64,000 nt of DNA from an uncultured Rubrobacteraceae bacterium (GTDB lineage Bacteria; Actinomycetota; Rubrobacteria; Rubrobacterales; Rubrobacteraceae). Position numbers and translations under genes: made by a program. Positions 16,432 to 23,097 of this stretch are shown here, in pieces. Within the stretch, counting starts at the first letter, position 1; the number at the start of each line of letters is the position of its first letter. Where the stretch lies: positions 19,414 to 83,413 of the forward strand of contig CADCVF010000057.1 in the NCBI GenBank assembly GCA_902806095.1, in the 5' to 3' direction. Below the pieces are notes generated by a model. The model saw only the letters and a program-made list of their open reading frames with translations. It had not been told where the DNA came from and did not search any database.

Positions 16432-16530
16432 ATGAGCAGAGAGAGCATGGTACAGGTACTTGGGGTTGTGGTCACAGCCGCGACGGTGTTCGTGACGGTT
16501 CTGGCGGTAGCACACCTGTGGGCGGGTTGA
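16432..16530 (+). CDS. 32-residue single-pass membrane protein
   Basis: Too short for usual gene callers: ATG at 16432 behind AAGGAGAAG, then MSRESMVQVLGVV and a continuous hydrophobic stretch of about 20 residues (VTAATVFVTVLAVAHLW) ending in AG and TGA. The ribosome site is good and it follows the TlpA-like gene closely, so it may be a small partner subunit in the membrane. The stop codon lies inside a perfect 36-base palindrome. Confidence 0.5.
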   Translation: MSRESMVQVLGVVVTAATVFVTVLAVAHLWAG

Positions 16531-16557
16531 GGGAGGGTCGACCCTCCCTCAACCCGC
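16522..16557 (+). terminator. Perfect 36-base palindrome spanning a stop codon
   Basis: Eighteen bases from 16522 are matched by their exact reverse complement through 16557, centred on GTCGAC. The TGA stop of the small membrane protein gene is inside the left arm. There is no T-run, and the TCAGCA repeat follows within six bases. Likely a transcription end or mRNA-stabilising hairpin for both strands. Confidence 0.6.
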
Positions 16558-16710
16558 GCAAGTCAGCACTTCAGCACGCCGCCAGGCTTCGCCAGGCAGC
16601 TTGTCAGCATTTCAGCTTCGTTGGGAGCAGCTTGCTTTGCGGTAGACAAGGTACCATATCGTTTGCCACGGAGCCTCGCTGGCAGGCACTCGCTGAAGTG
16701 CTGACATGCT
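16558..16710. repeat. TCAGCA-repeat locus C
   Basis: Convergent junction. Plus-strand copies GTCAGCACTTCAGCACG and TTGTCAGCATTTCAGC flank a hairpin module (GCCAGGC-ttc-GCCAGGC region near 16580-16602). On the minus strand a copy, ATGTCAGCACTTCAGCGAG, follows the pyrF stop closely. Confidence 0.75.
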
Positions 16711-17565
16711 CTACATTCGGGCTCCTGCGAGGCGCAACTCGTTCCGCGATTCTCTGGCGGCTTCTCTGGCTGCGTCCTTGTAGTCTGAGGCTGAGCGTTC
16801 GTAGGCGTAGAGGATGCTTCGGCTGCTGTTGACGAGGACTCCGCCGCCGTTGCAGTCGAGCAGCGGGCGTATGCCGGAGGCGTCGCCCCCCTGGGTCCCG
16901 TAACCTGGGGAGAGGAATAGGGTTTCGGGTAACAATGCCCTCGCCCGGCCTCCGATCTCGGGGCGGGTGGCCCCTACGACCGCCCCTGCGTCGGGGTAGT
17001 CGCCGGCCGGCCTCCCAAGCTCCGCGACCATCCTGGCGATGACCTCGAAGAGCGGTGGCTCTGTTGACTCCTGGACCTCACGGGAGGACGGGTTCGAGGT
17101 CGCAACGAGCATGAAGACACCACCGCCAAGGGCCTGCCTGCGGGTCTCTTCGAGGAACGGGAGCCCCGCCTCCACTCCCATGTACGGGTTTACAGTGACA
17201 CAGGTGGCGCCGTAGACGCCGAGGTGTGCCTCGGCGTAGGCAGCGGCCACGGGGCCGATGTCCCCGCGCTTTACGTCCGCTATGGCCGGCAAGCCAAGGT
17301 CCCTGGCGGCCTCGATCAGGCCGGCATAGATTCCCATCCCGACGGTACCGAGCCGCTCGAAGTAGGCCGCCTGCAGCTTGACGGCGGCGACGCAGGGCTC
17401 TACCGCTTCGAGGATGCCCCGGCAGAACTCTAGGGTCGCTTCGGCCTCGGGCAGGATGCGCAGTTCCTCCGGGAAACGTGAGGGTATGGGGTCGAGGCCG
17501 GCGACGAGTACGCTCTCCTTGCGCCGCGACGCGTCTACCAGTGCCTGCATCGTGATCCAGACCAT
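16711..17565 (-). CDS. pyrF: Orotidine 5'-phosphate decarboxylase, type 2
   Basis: Last step of UMP synthesis, decarboxylating OMP in the cytosol. The 284-residue length and the motif IADVKRGDIGPVAAAYA (catalytic Lys-Asp network DxKxxDI) identify the longer bacterial type 2 enzyme. LVAGLDPIPSRFPEE at the N-terminus and LSPGYGTQGGD near the C-terminus (phosphate-gripping loop) are also typical. The start is uncertain: MVWITMQALVDAS offers two ATGs, neither with a good ribosome site; the second, at 17550, is equally plausible. It shares the strand with hup and pyrE, but a terminator lies between hup and pyrF. Confidence 0.92.
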   Translation of the reverse strand: MVWITMQALVDASRRKESVLVAGLDPIPSRFPEELRILPEAEATLEFCRGILEAVEPCVAAVKLQAAYFERLGTVGMGIYAGLIEAARDLGLPAIADVKRGDIGPVAAAYAEAHLGVYGATCVTVNPYMGVEAGLPFLEETRRQALGGGVFMLVATSNPSSREVQESTEPPLFEVIARMVAELGRPAGDYPDAGAVVGATRPEIGGRARALLPETLFLSPGYGTQGGDASGIRPLLDCNGGGVLVNSSRSILYAYERSASDYKDAAREAARESRNELRLAGARM

Positions 17566-17577
17566 CTAGACGCGGGC

Positions 17578-17612
17578 GAAAAGAAAGGCGCCGCGGGGAG
17601 AAGCCCGCGGCA
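17578..17612 (-). terminator. Rho-independent terminator after hup
   Basis: On the minus strand GCCGCGGG-cttct-CCCGCGGC is followed by GCC and CTTTCTTTT. Stem, short loop and T-rich tail fit an intrinsic terminator ending the HU message just before pyrF. Confidence 0.8.
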
Positions 17613-17632
17613 CCAGGAAGCACCTTGGGTGG

Positions 17633-17911
17633 CTACTTGATCTGATCCTTGAGCGCGTTGCCAGCGGTGAACTTGGGCACCTTGGATGCTGGTATGTTGA
17701 TCCTCTGCTTTGTCTGCGGGTTGATGCCCTGCCTGGCGTCGCGTTTTTGCACGTAGAACTTGCCGAAGCCTGTGATCTGGACCTGCTCGCCGTTCTTGAG
17801 GCTGTCCGTCACGACCTCGGTGAACGCGTCGAAGAACCTCTGGGCGTCGCTCTTCGAGGCGTTCGCCTTGCCGGCGATCTCCTCTATCAGGGCCGTCTTG
17901 TTTAACGCCAC
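17633..17911 (-). CDS. hup: HU family nucleoid protein
   Basis: Histone-like DNA-binding dimer of 92 residues. The N-terminal helices MALNKTALIEEIAGKA, the GFGKFYVQKRDARQGINPQT arm start with its conserved Gly-Arg-Asn-Pro-type pattern, and KVPKFTAGNALKD at the C-terminus match HU throughout. It lacks the long Lys/Ala-rich tail of mycobacterial HupB, so it is of the plain bacterial type. AGGAAGA-type purine bases precede the ATG. It has its own intrinsic terminator downstream. High expression would be expected for HU, but the 70 bases upstream show no promoter I can place with confidence. Confidence 0.95.
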   Translation of the reverse strand: MALNKTALIEEIAGKANASKSDAQRFFDAFTEVVTDSLKNGEQVQITGFGKFYVQKRDARQGINPQTKQRINIPASKVPKFTAGNALKDQIK

Positions 17912-17987
17912 GTCTTCCTCCCTACTTCGCTTCCACTCCTCTTTCCTCCGGTTTGTCGGAAGAACTTACCAGAGACACTATAACGTC

Positions 17988-18521
17988 TCAATTCCGTTTA
18001 ACTACCCGTAAATCTTCCATTCTAAGCAAAGCCCGGAAAGGAAATCCCCCAAGTTGCCCCGCGCTCTCCTCCCTGCGGTCGAGTACTGCTACTATCGTCA
18101 CGACTTCGGTCCCCGCCCCGACCAGGTTCCTGGCGGCCCGCACGGCCTGCGTACCCGTGGTTACGACGTCCTCGACGAGGGCTATCCTCTCGCCCGTTTC
18201 CAGGTTGCCTTCGATACTCCGTCCTGCGGAGCTGCCATGCTCTTTTGCGGACTTGCGGACGATGACGTAGGGCAACCCTGTGGCGAGGGCCGTGGCCACG
18301 ACGAGGGGAACGGCACCGAGCTCTACGCCGGCGAGCCGCCCTACTCCTTCTGGTATCTGCTTCGCCAGCGCGTCTGCCACGTCCCGCAGGAGGTTCGGTT
18401 CGGTCGAGAAGAGGTACTTGTCCACATAAAAGCAACTGCGCTCTCCGCTGGAGAGCACGAAGTCCCCTTCCAGGAACGCCGCGTCCCTGATGCGTGGTGC
18501 GAGATCAGGTACCCGGCTCAC
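17988..18521 (-). CDS. pyrE: Orotate phosphoribosyltransferase
   Basis: Converts orotate and PRPP to OMP, the step before PyrF. The 177-residue protein has the PRPP-binding motif ALVEDVVTTGTQAV near residue 115, the substrate segment VELGAVPLVVATALATGLP and the catalytic-loop residues RKSAKEHGSSAG. Its ATG overlaps by 17 bases the end of a short upstream gene, suggesting translational coupling. pyrE and pyrF are close (with hup between), which is consistent with pyrimidine genes clustered but not in one strict operon. Confidence 0.93.
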   Translation of the reverse strand: MSRVPDLAPRIRDAAFLEGDFVLSSGERSCFYVDKYLFSTEPNLLRDVADALAKQIPEGVGRLAGVELGAVPLVVATALATGLPYVIVRKSAKEHGSSAGRSIEGNLETGERIALVEDVVTTGTQAVRAARNLVGAGTEVVTIVAVLDRREESAGQLGGFPFRALLRMEDLRVVKRN

Positions 18522-18795
18522 CGGTAGTCCGCTCCCTGTGCTCGTGATTCTCCATGGCCTCGTCGAAGGGCCCGAAGTCTACCTGCCCGAGGAGATCGCC
18601 GATCTCGCGCGACTCGTCTCCTGCTGTGTTTAGCCTGCCTTCGATGTCTGAATTGATCTCGGCCAAGAGCCCCACGGCCTCGTTGAGGGCGCCCACCAGC
18701 TCATCTTCGGGCACGTCGTCGAGAGAGTCGGTGAGCTTCTCGAGCTCGCCGACGTTCTCCTCGAGATCGTCCTGTTGTCTCCCGCGATCCTCCAT
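18505..18795 (-). CDS. Hypothetical acidic helical protein
   Basis: About 96 residues from the ATG at 18795 (MEDRGRQQDDL), almost entirely Glu/Asp/Leu-rich helix with heptad-like spacing: ENVGELEKLTDSLDDV, then LNEAVGLLAEINSDIEGRL. No cysteine, no membrane segment. It resembles no family I can name; a coiled-coil adaptor is all the sequence supports. The frame extends further upstream to 18864, overlapping the next gene, so a slightly longer protein is possible. It overlaps pyrE by 17 bases at its 3' end. Confidence 0.55.
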   Translation of the reverse strand: MEDRGRQQDDLEENVGELEKLTDSLDDVPEDELVGALNEAVGLLAEINSDIEGRLNTAGDESREIGDLLGQVDFGPFDEAMENHEHRERTTGEPGT

Positions 18796-18805
18796 ACGTC
18801 TCGGA

Positions 18806-19066
18806 CTATACACCATTCCGACCCCGTCTTTGGCCCCCAGAAGTCCCGCGCTCGTCCCGACCACGGCCGGCCCTTGCCGCCCTGCTCAGCACGAAGGCGA
18901 GCGCCGCGACTATGAGCAGTGAAGCCATGAAAGGCGAAACCGCCCAGACCAGGACTCCGTATCCCGCCCTCATCAGGAGAAAGGCGGCTACGCCGGCACC
19001 GGCCACGACTAGCGGGACGGTCCCCAGCAGGACGAAAAGCAGGGTCTGAGGATGCATGCGGTTCAT
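18806..19066 (-). CDS. Small two-helix membrane protein
   Basis: Eighty-six residues starting at ATG 19066 (MNRMHPQTLLFVLLG). Two hydrophobic stretches, LLFVLLGTVPLVVAGAGVA with its continuation and VSPFMASLLIVAALAFVL, are followed by an Arg/Gly-rich cytoplasmic tail (RAARAGRGRDERGTSG). No family recognised. A longer frame continues upstream to 19552 but is out-of-frame overlap with the CsoR-like and murE genes, so I reject it. It lies 35 bases downstream of the CsoR-like gene on the same strand and may be its regulatory partner or target (inference). Confidence 0.55.
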   Translation of the reverse strand: MNRMHPQTLLFVLLGTVPLVVAGAGVAAFLLMRAGYGVLVWAVSPFMASLLIVAALAFVLSRAARAGRGRDERGTSGGQRRGRNGV

Positions 19067-19101
19067 GCCGCCCCCAAGCCTTTTAGCCTCACACGCAACA
19101 C

Positions 19102-19362
19102 CTACTTCGTCACCCGGTCTATGGCCTTGATCAGGTCCCTTATCAGCTCTTCGGAGGCGCCGTCCCTTTCGGCCCGCTCCTCGACGAAATCCTTCAAGAG
19201 TACCGTGTTTATTCGCCTGATGGCCGAGAAGATGGCGTTGGTCTGCTGGACGATGTCGGCGTATGTTACGTCGTCCTCCTCGACCATCTTCTCGACCCCC
19301 CTGACATGGCCTTCTACGCTCTTTAGCCGGCGTATGACCTCGCTCCTGGTCTGCTTCTGCAA
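19102..19362 (-). CDS. CsoR/RcnR-like (DUF156) helical regulator without metal ligands
   Basis: Four-helix repressor family of 86 residues, normally sensing Cu(I), Ni/Co, formaldehyde or persulfide. The core RLKSVEGHVRGVEKMVEE and ALRR-type segment IFSAIRRINTVLLKDFV align well. However, the family's first Cys position reads DDVTYADIVQQ and the His/Cys ligand helix reads LLKDFVEERAER, and the protein has no cysteine. So it probably does not sense copper or thiol reagents. It starts eight bases before the murE stop on the same strand and so is likely in the murE message. Target DNA unknown. Confidence 0.78.
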   Translation of the reverse strand: MQKQTRSEVIRRLKSVEGHVRGVEKMVEEDDVTYADIVQQTNAIFSAIRRINTVLLKDFVEERAERDGASEELIRDLIKAIDRVTK

Positions 19363-19370
19363 GACTCGCG

Positions 19371-20846
19371 CTACCTTCCTTTGTTCCCGATCTCCGCCAG
19401 TAGCTCCCTGACCACCATTGCGTCGTGGAAGGGGACGTCTCCTTCGGGCAGGTGCTGGACCGTCTCGTGTCCTTTGCCGGCCACCACAACCACGTCACCA
19501 GCCCGCGCCGCCTCCAGCGCACGCCGGATCGCCTTCCGCCTGTCGAGCTCAATGCTGGTCCGTGAAGGGTCCGTACCGGCCTCGACCTCCCTGGCTATCT
19601 TCTCAGGGTCCTCCGAGTATGCGTCGTCCGTCGTAATGAGGCTCATGTCGGCGAGAATGGAGGCTACCCGGCCCATCTTCGGCCGCTTTGCCCCATCCCT
19701 GTCTCCTGCCGCCCCGAACACGCAGATAACCCGCCCCCTGCTACCGTCCGGACCACCGGCTACCCCCCTGGCCACCCGCAGGACCGCATCCAGCCCAACG
19801 TCGGTGTGGGCGTAGTCTACGACTACCTCGAACCCGTATACGCTGGCTGCTGCGACCCGTTCGAAGCGTCCTGGGACCTGTCCCATCCCTCGCACCGCAC
19901 GGCTTATCGTCCCTTCGTCCGTGCCGATGGAGAGCGCGAGGGAGGCGGCCCCGGCGACGTTGAGCACGTTGTAAGATCCTAGCAGAGGCGTCTGGAGCTC
20001 GAGGACACCCTCGTAATGGTAGACCGTGAAGCCCGTCCCGCTCCGTGTCGTCTCGACCTCGGCGATTCTGTAATTCGCGCCGGCCGTGCTCCCGAAGGTA
20101 CTAACGTCTTCCAACTCGGCGGCCAGCCGTCTTCCGTAGGCATCCTCGGAGTTGGCGAGGCTGGGACCTTCCGTCATGTAGAAAAGCCCCCGCTTGGCCG
20201 CGTAGTAGGCCTCCATCGAACCGTGGAGGTCGAGGTGATCCCTGGTCAGGTTGGTGAAGATCGCCCCCGCGAAGCGGGTCCCCGCGACACGCTTCAAGGA
20301 TATGCCGTGCGAGGAGACCTCCATAACGACCCTGCGGACGCCCGACTCGAGCATGGAGGCTAGCGTCCCCTGCACCTCTGTGGCCTCGGGGGTGGTCCGC
20401 ACCGACCGGCGGCGCTCGCCACCGGAGATGGTCTCGGCGGTCGTCATGAGCCCGCACTCGTCCTGACCGTAGGCGCCCGCGAGTATCGCATGCAGGGCGT
20501 AGGAGGTGGTGGTCTTGCCGTTGGTGCCCGTAACGCCGTAGACCTCCAAGCTCCTCGAAGGATCGCCGTTGACCTCCCTGGCCAGCGCCGCCAGAGAGCC
20601 CCGTGCATCCGCCACGACCGCGGTCGGGACCCCGGCAACGTCGTGCTCGGCCACGACGAGAGAGGCACCACGGCGGACGGCCTCGGGCGCGAACTCCGTC
20701 CCGTCGCGCTTGAAGCCAGGGACCGCGACGAAGACGAAGCCCGGCTCGGCGCAGCGGGAATCGTGCGTCACGCCCCAAACGCTCCGCACACTGGAAGGAA
20801 CCTCCGTCCCGAGAACCTCGGTAAGCTTTGCCCGGTCCAGGATCAC
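19371..20846 (-). CDS. murE: UDP-MurNAc-tripeptide synthetase (MurE), non-DNPR variant
   Basis: Cytosolic Mur ligase of 491 residues that adds the third amino acid to UDP-MurNAc-L-Ala-D-Glu. Visible: ATP loop GVTGTNGKTTTSYA, VMEVSSHGISLKR, FTNLTRDHLDLHGSME (carbamylated Lys region nearby in YYAAKRGLF), and the C-terminal VVVAGKGHETVQ. The side-chain selectivity motif, DNPR in diaminopimelate enzymes, reads TTDDAYSEDP. A basic Arg that clamps meso-DAP is thus missing, so L-lysine or another diamine may be the substrate (inference). It lies outside any division/cell-wall cluster. The start codon is ATG at 20846; a repeat array lies just upstream. Confidence 0.9.
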   Translation of the reverse strand: MILDRAKLTEVLGTEVPSSVRSVWGVTHDSRCAEPGFVFVAVPGFKRDGTEFAPEAVRRGASLVVAEHDVAGVPTAVVADARGSLAALAREVNGDPSRSLEVYGVTGTNGKTTTSYALHAILAGAYGQDECGLMTTAETISGGERRRSVRTTPEATEVQGTLASMLESGVRRVVMEVSSHGISLKRVAGTRFAGAIFTNLTRDHLDLHGSMEAYYAAKRGLFYMTEGPSLANSEDAYGRRLAAELEDVSTFGSTAGANYRIAEVETTRSGTGFTVYHYEGVLELQTPLLGSYNVLNVAGAASLALSIGTDEGTISRAVRGMGQVPGRFERVAAASVYGFEVVVDYAHTDVGLDAVLRVARGVAGGPDGSRGRVICVFGAAGDRDGAKRPKMGRVASILADMSLITTDDAYSEDPEKIAREVEAGTDPSRTSIELDRRKAIRRALEAARAGDVVVVAGKGHETVQHLPEGDVPFHDAMVVRELLAEIGNKGR

Positions 20847-20910
20847 AGCCCTAGTGTAGCAAGAGCCATGGCGAGAGCGTTCAGTAAGGCTTCTCGAGAG
20901 AACACGACAC

Positions 20911-20954
20911 GCCGAAACATCCCTGAAATATCGCTGAAACGGCGCCGAAACACG
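20911..20954. repeat. Four 11-bp-phased direct repeats (YGAAAY core)
   Basis: Four consecutive 11-base units begin at 20911, 20922, 20933 and 20944: GCCGAAACATC, CCTGAAATATC, GCTGAAACGGC, GCCGAAACACG. The shared core YGAAAY recurs once per helical turn, on one face of DNA, in the divergent murE-sigA region just upstream of a possible sigA -35 box. This fits an operator array for a regulator. Confidence 0.55.
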
Positions 20955-20960
20955 CGTCGG

Positions 20961-20988
20961 TTGTTGGAGTACGGAAATGTGGTAAAAG
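20961..20988 (+). promoter_or_regulatory. Possible sigA promoter
   Basis: TTGTTG (20961) and TAAAAG (20983) are 16 bases apart, seven bases downstream of the phased repeats. The leader to the sigA ATG would be about 140 bases and contains the inverted pair CACCA-tatg-TGGTG near 21023. Confidence 0.4.
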
Positions 20989-21136
20989 AAAACACAGGAA
21001 ATAGGGCCAGAATACGGTGACTCACCATATGTGGTGTGCTACCCTACGCGGGTCATTTTTACAGGGATTTCACAATTGCGTCGATGTGTCTCCGGCTGTC
21101 GGCAGTCGATACACACAGGCGCAGGAGAGGAGATAA

Positions 21137-22240
21137 ATGGCGACCCAGAACTCCATGATGCTGGCGGAGCGGACTGACGAGCTCCTGAATCGGGGGCGAA
21201 GTCAGGGCTTTCTCAGCACAGAGGAGGTCGCCAATCTCTTGCAGGAGGGGGATCTCTCGGCGGCGGAGGTAGAGGAATTCTACGCTGCGCTGGAGGAAGA
21301 AGAGATATCGATCGTGGATAGCGAGGCGGTCGAGGCCGGGGGGAGCCGGACGGCGGCAGTTACAGCCGCCCACGTCTCTGAGGCCCCTGCGGTCCAGATC
21401 GCACACGCCGTCGCCACGGGCGATTCGATCAGGATGTACCTGGCCGAGATAGGGAGGGTGCCCCTCCTTACCCACGCTGACGAGATACGGCTCGCCAAGG
21501 GTATAGCCCGCGGGTGCAAGAGGTCCAAGGACCGTCTCGTCGAGGCCAACCTGAGGCTCGTCGTCTCCATCGCAAAGAAGTACCGTAACCGTGGCGTCTC
21601 GTTTCTCGACCTGATCCAGGAGGGCAACCTCGGGCTCATAAGGGCGGCCGAGAAGTTCGACCATTCCAAAGGCTACAAGTTCTCGACGTACGCGACGTGG
21701 TGGATCCGTCAGGCCATAACCCGCGCCATCGCGGACAAGGGGCGGACCATCCGTATCCCCGTCCACATGGTCGAGAAGGTCAACAAGTACCACAGGACCC
21801 ACAGGCGTATGATCCAGACCCTCGGGCGCGAGCCTTCAGAGGAGGAGATCGCATTCGAGCTTGGCGTTTTCGTCGCCGAGATTCAGCGGCTGCAGGAGAT
21901 CAGCCAGAGATCCATAAGCCTCGCCACCCCCGTCGGCGACGACGACTCCTCCGAGCTCGGCGACTTCCTGGAGGACGCTGGCTCCGTAACCCCCACTGAC
22001 GCCGTCTCGGAGTCGCTGTTGAAGGCCCACCTGAGGGAGGCTCTCGATGAGCTACCCGAGAGGGAGCGCCAGATCATCGAGCTCCGGTTCGGGATGAAGG
22101 ACGACCGTCCACGCACCCTGGAAGAGGTAGGCCGTGAGTTCGACATCACGCGCGAGCGGGTCCGCCAGATCCAGATGAAGACGCTGAACCTGCTTCGCGA
22201 GCAGCGCCGGACCCAGAACCTGCGTGAGTACCTCAACTAG
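21137..22240 (+). CDS. sigA: Primary-type RNA polymerase sigma factor
   Basis: Sigma-70 of 367 residues, directing RNA polymerase to housekeeping promoters. Region 1.2 starts at [16 protein letters not shown], regions 2.1-2.4 run through [17 protein letters not shown] and [14 protein letters not shown], region 3 through [14 protein letters not shown], and region 4.2 has the helix-turn-helix [19 protein letters not shown]. The short acidic 1.1-like head (about 90 residues) and full region set argue for a primary RpoD/SigA type instead of a stress sigma, although a close paralogue of SigA cannot be excluded. GGAGGAGAT precedes the ATG. Confidence 0.94.
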   Translation: MATQNSMMLAERTDELLNRGRSQGFLSTEEVANLLQEGDLSAAEVEEFYAALEEEEISIVDSEAVEAGGSRTAAVTAAHVSEAPAVQIAHAVATGDSIRMYLAEIGRVPLLTHADEIRLAKGIARGCKRSKDRLVEANLRLVVSIAKKYRNRGVSFLDLIQEGNLGLIRAAEKFDHSKGYKFSTYATWWIRQAITRAIADKGRTIRIPVHMVEKVNKYHRTHRRMIQTLGREPSEEEIAFELGVFVAEIQRLQEISQRSISLATPVGDDDSSELGDFLEDAGSVTPTDAVSESLLKAHLREALDELPERERQIIELRFGMKDDRPRTLEEVGREFDITRERVRQIQMKTLNLLREQRRTQNLREYLN

Positions 22241-22267
22241 AGTAGCTCCGCCTAGATCGGGAATACC

Positions 22268-23053
22268 CTGGACACCCCGAAAGAGTTCCACGCCTTCGTC
22301 TGTGAAGTAGCCCGCAGGGCGGGGGAACTTCAACTCTCGCGCTACCAGAACCCCGGTGAGGTCAGGGAGAAGGCCCCAAAGGACTTCGTTACCGAGGTGG
22401 ACCTCCTTTGTGAGGAGTTGATGGTGAACGCCATCAGGGAGCGCTACCCAGACGACGCCATCCTCTCCGAGGAGCGAGGCGGGTCGGTCTCGGAGCGCGG
22501 ACGCACCTGGCTCCTCGACCCCGTCGACGGTACGGCGAACTACATGAAGGCGAACCCCATATTCTGCTCCTGCGTCTCTGTCATCGAGGGCGGCTCCGTA
22601 ACCCACGCAGCCGTCGACGCGCCACGCCTCGGCGACATGTATCACGCGAGATCCGGGGGCGGCGCCTACAGGGTGACCGGCGGCAGAGAGACCCCCCTGC
22701 GCGTCAGCGACACGGAGAGGCTGGAGTACGCCGTCGCTGGTGCCGACCTCTCCCTGCACGGCGGCAAACCTCAAGACCCAGGGGTTGAGAGAGTGCTGTT
22801 CGAAGCCTGGCAGCTGAGGGCTCTTGGCAGCGCGGGCATCAGGGGCGCCTGGCTCGCTGCCGGGTACCTCGACGTCTCCGTCGGCACCCACAACACGGCC
22901 TGGGACTACGCCCCCACGGTCCTACTCGTCTCCGAGGCCGGGGGACGCGCCACAGACCTCTCGGGCGAGCCGTGGAGCCTCTCCTCCGGTGGCCTCATCG
23001 CCACCAACGCTATCCTGCACGATGAGGTCCTGGAGACACTACACAGCGCCTGA
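22268..23053 (+). CDS. Inositol-monophosphatase-family phosphatase, non-canonical start
   Basis: Mg-dependent phosphatase of about 261 residues. Metal residues appear in ILSEERGG (Glu), LLDPVDGTANY (DxxDG[T/S]) and NTAWDYAPT (WD). Relatives act on inositol-P, histidinol-P, fructose-1,6-P2 or PAP; the spacing does not decide. Family homology begins well upstream of the first GTG in frame (22397): the stretch ARRAGELQLSRYQ and KAPKDFVTEVDLLCEEL is the usual N-terminal helix and Glu-Asp motif. Yet after an in-frame TAG at 22253-22255 there is no ATG, GTG or TTG until 22394. CTG at 22268, five bases after GGGA, is the best candidate; ATC at 22256 is another. It follows sigA by 28 bases. Confidence 0.75.
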   Translation: MDTPKEFHAFVCEVARRAGELQLSRYQNPGEVREKAPKDFVTEVDLLCEELMVNAIRERYPDDAILSEERGGSVSERGRTWLLDPVDGTANYMKANPIFCSCVSVIEGGSVTHAAVDAPRLGDMYHARSGGGAYRVTGGRETPLRVSDTERLEYAVAGADLSLHGGKPQDPGVERVLFEAWQLRALGSAGIRGAWLAAGYLDVSVGTHNTAWDYAPTVLLVSEAGGRATDLSGEPWSLSSGGLIATNAILHDEVLETLHSA

Positions 23054-23097
23054 GCGGGTCGACCTTTATGTGCAGTCGGATGTCGCTGTCTCTGTGG

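Noticed and set aside
18806..19552. A 248-residue protein across the CsoR-like and murE ends
   Set aside because: Only the last 86 residues look like protein (two membrane helices); the rest overlaps two good genes in another frame.
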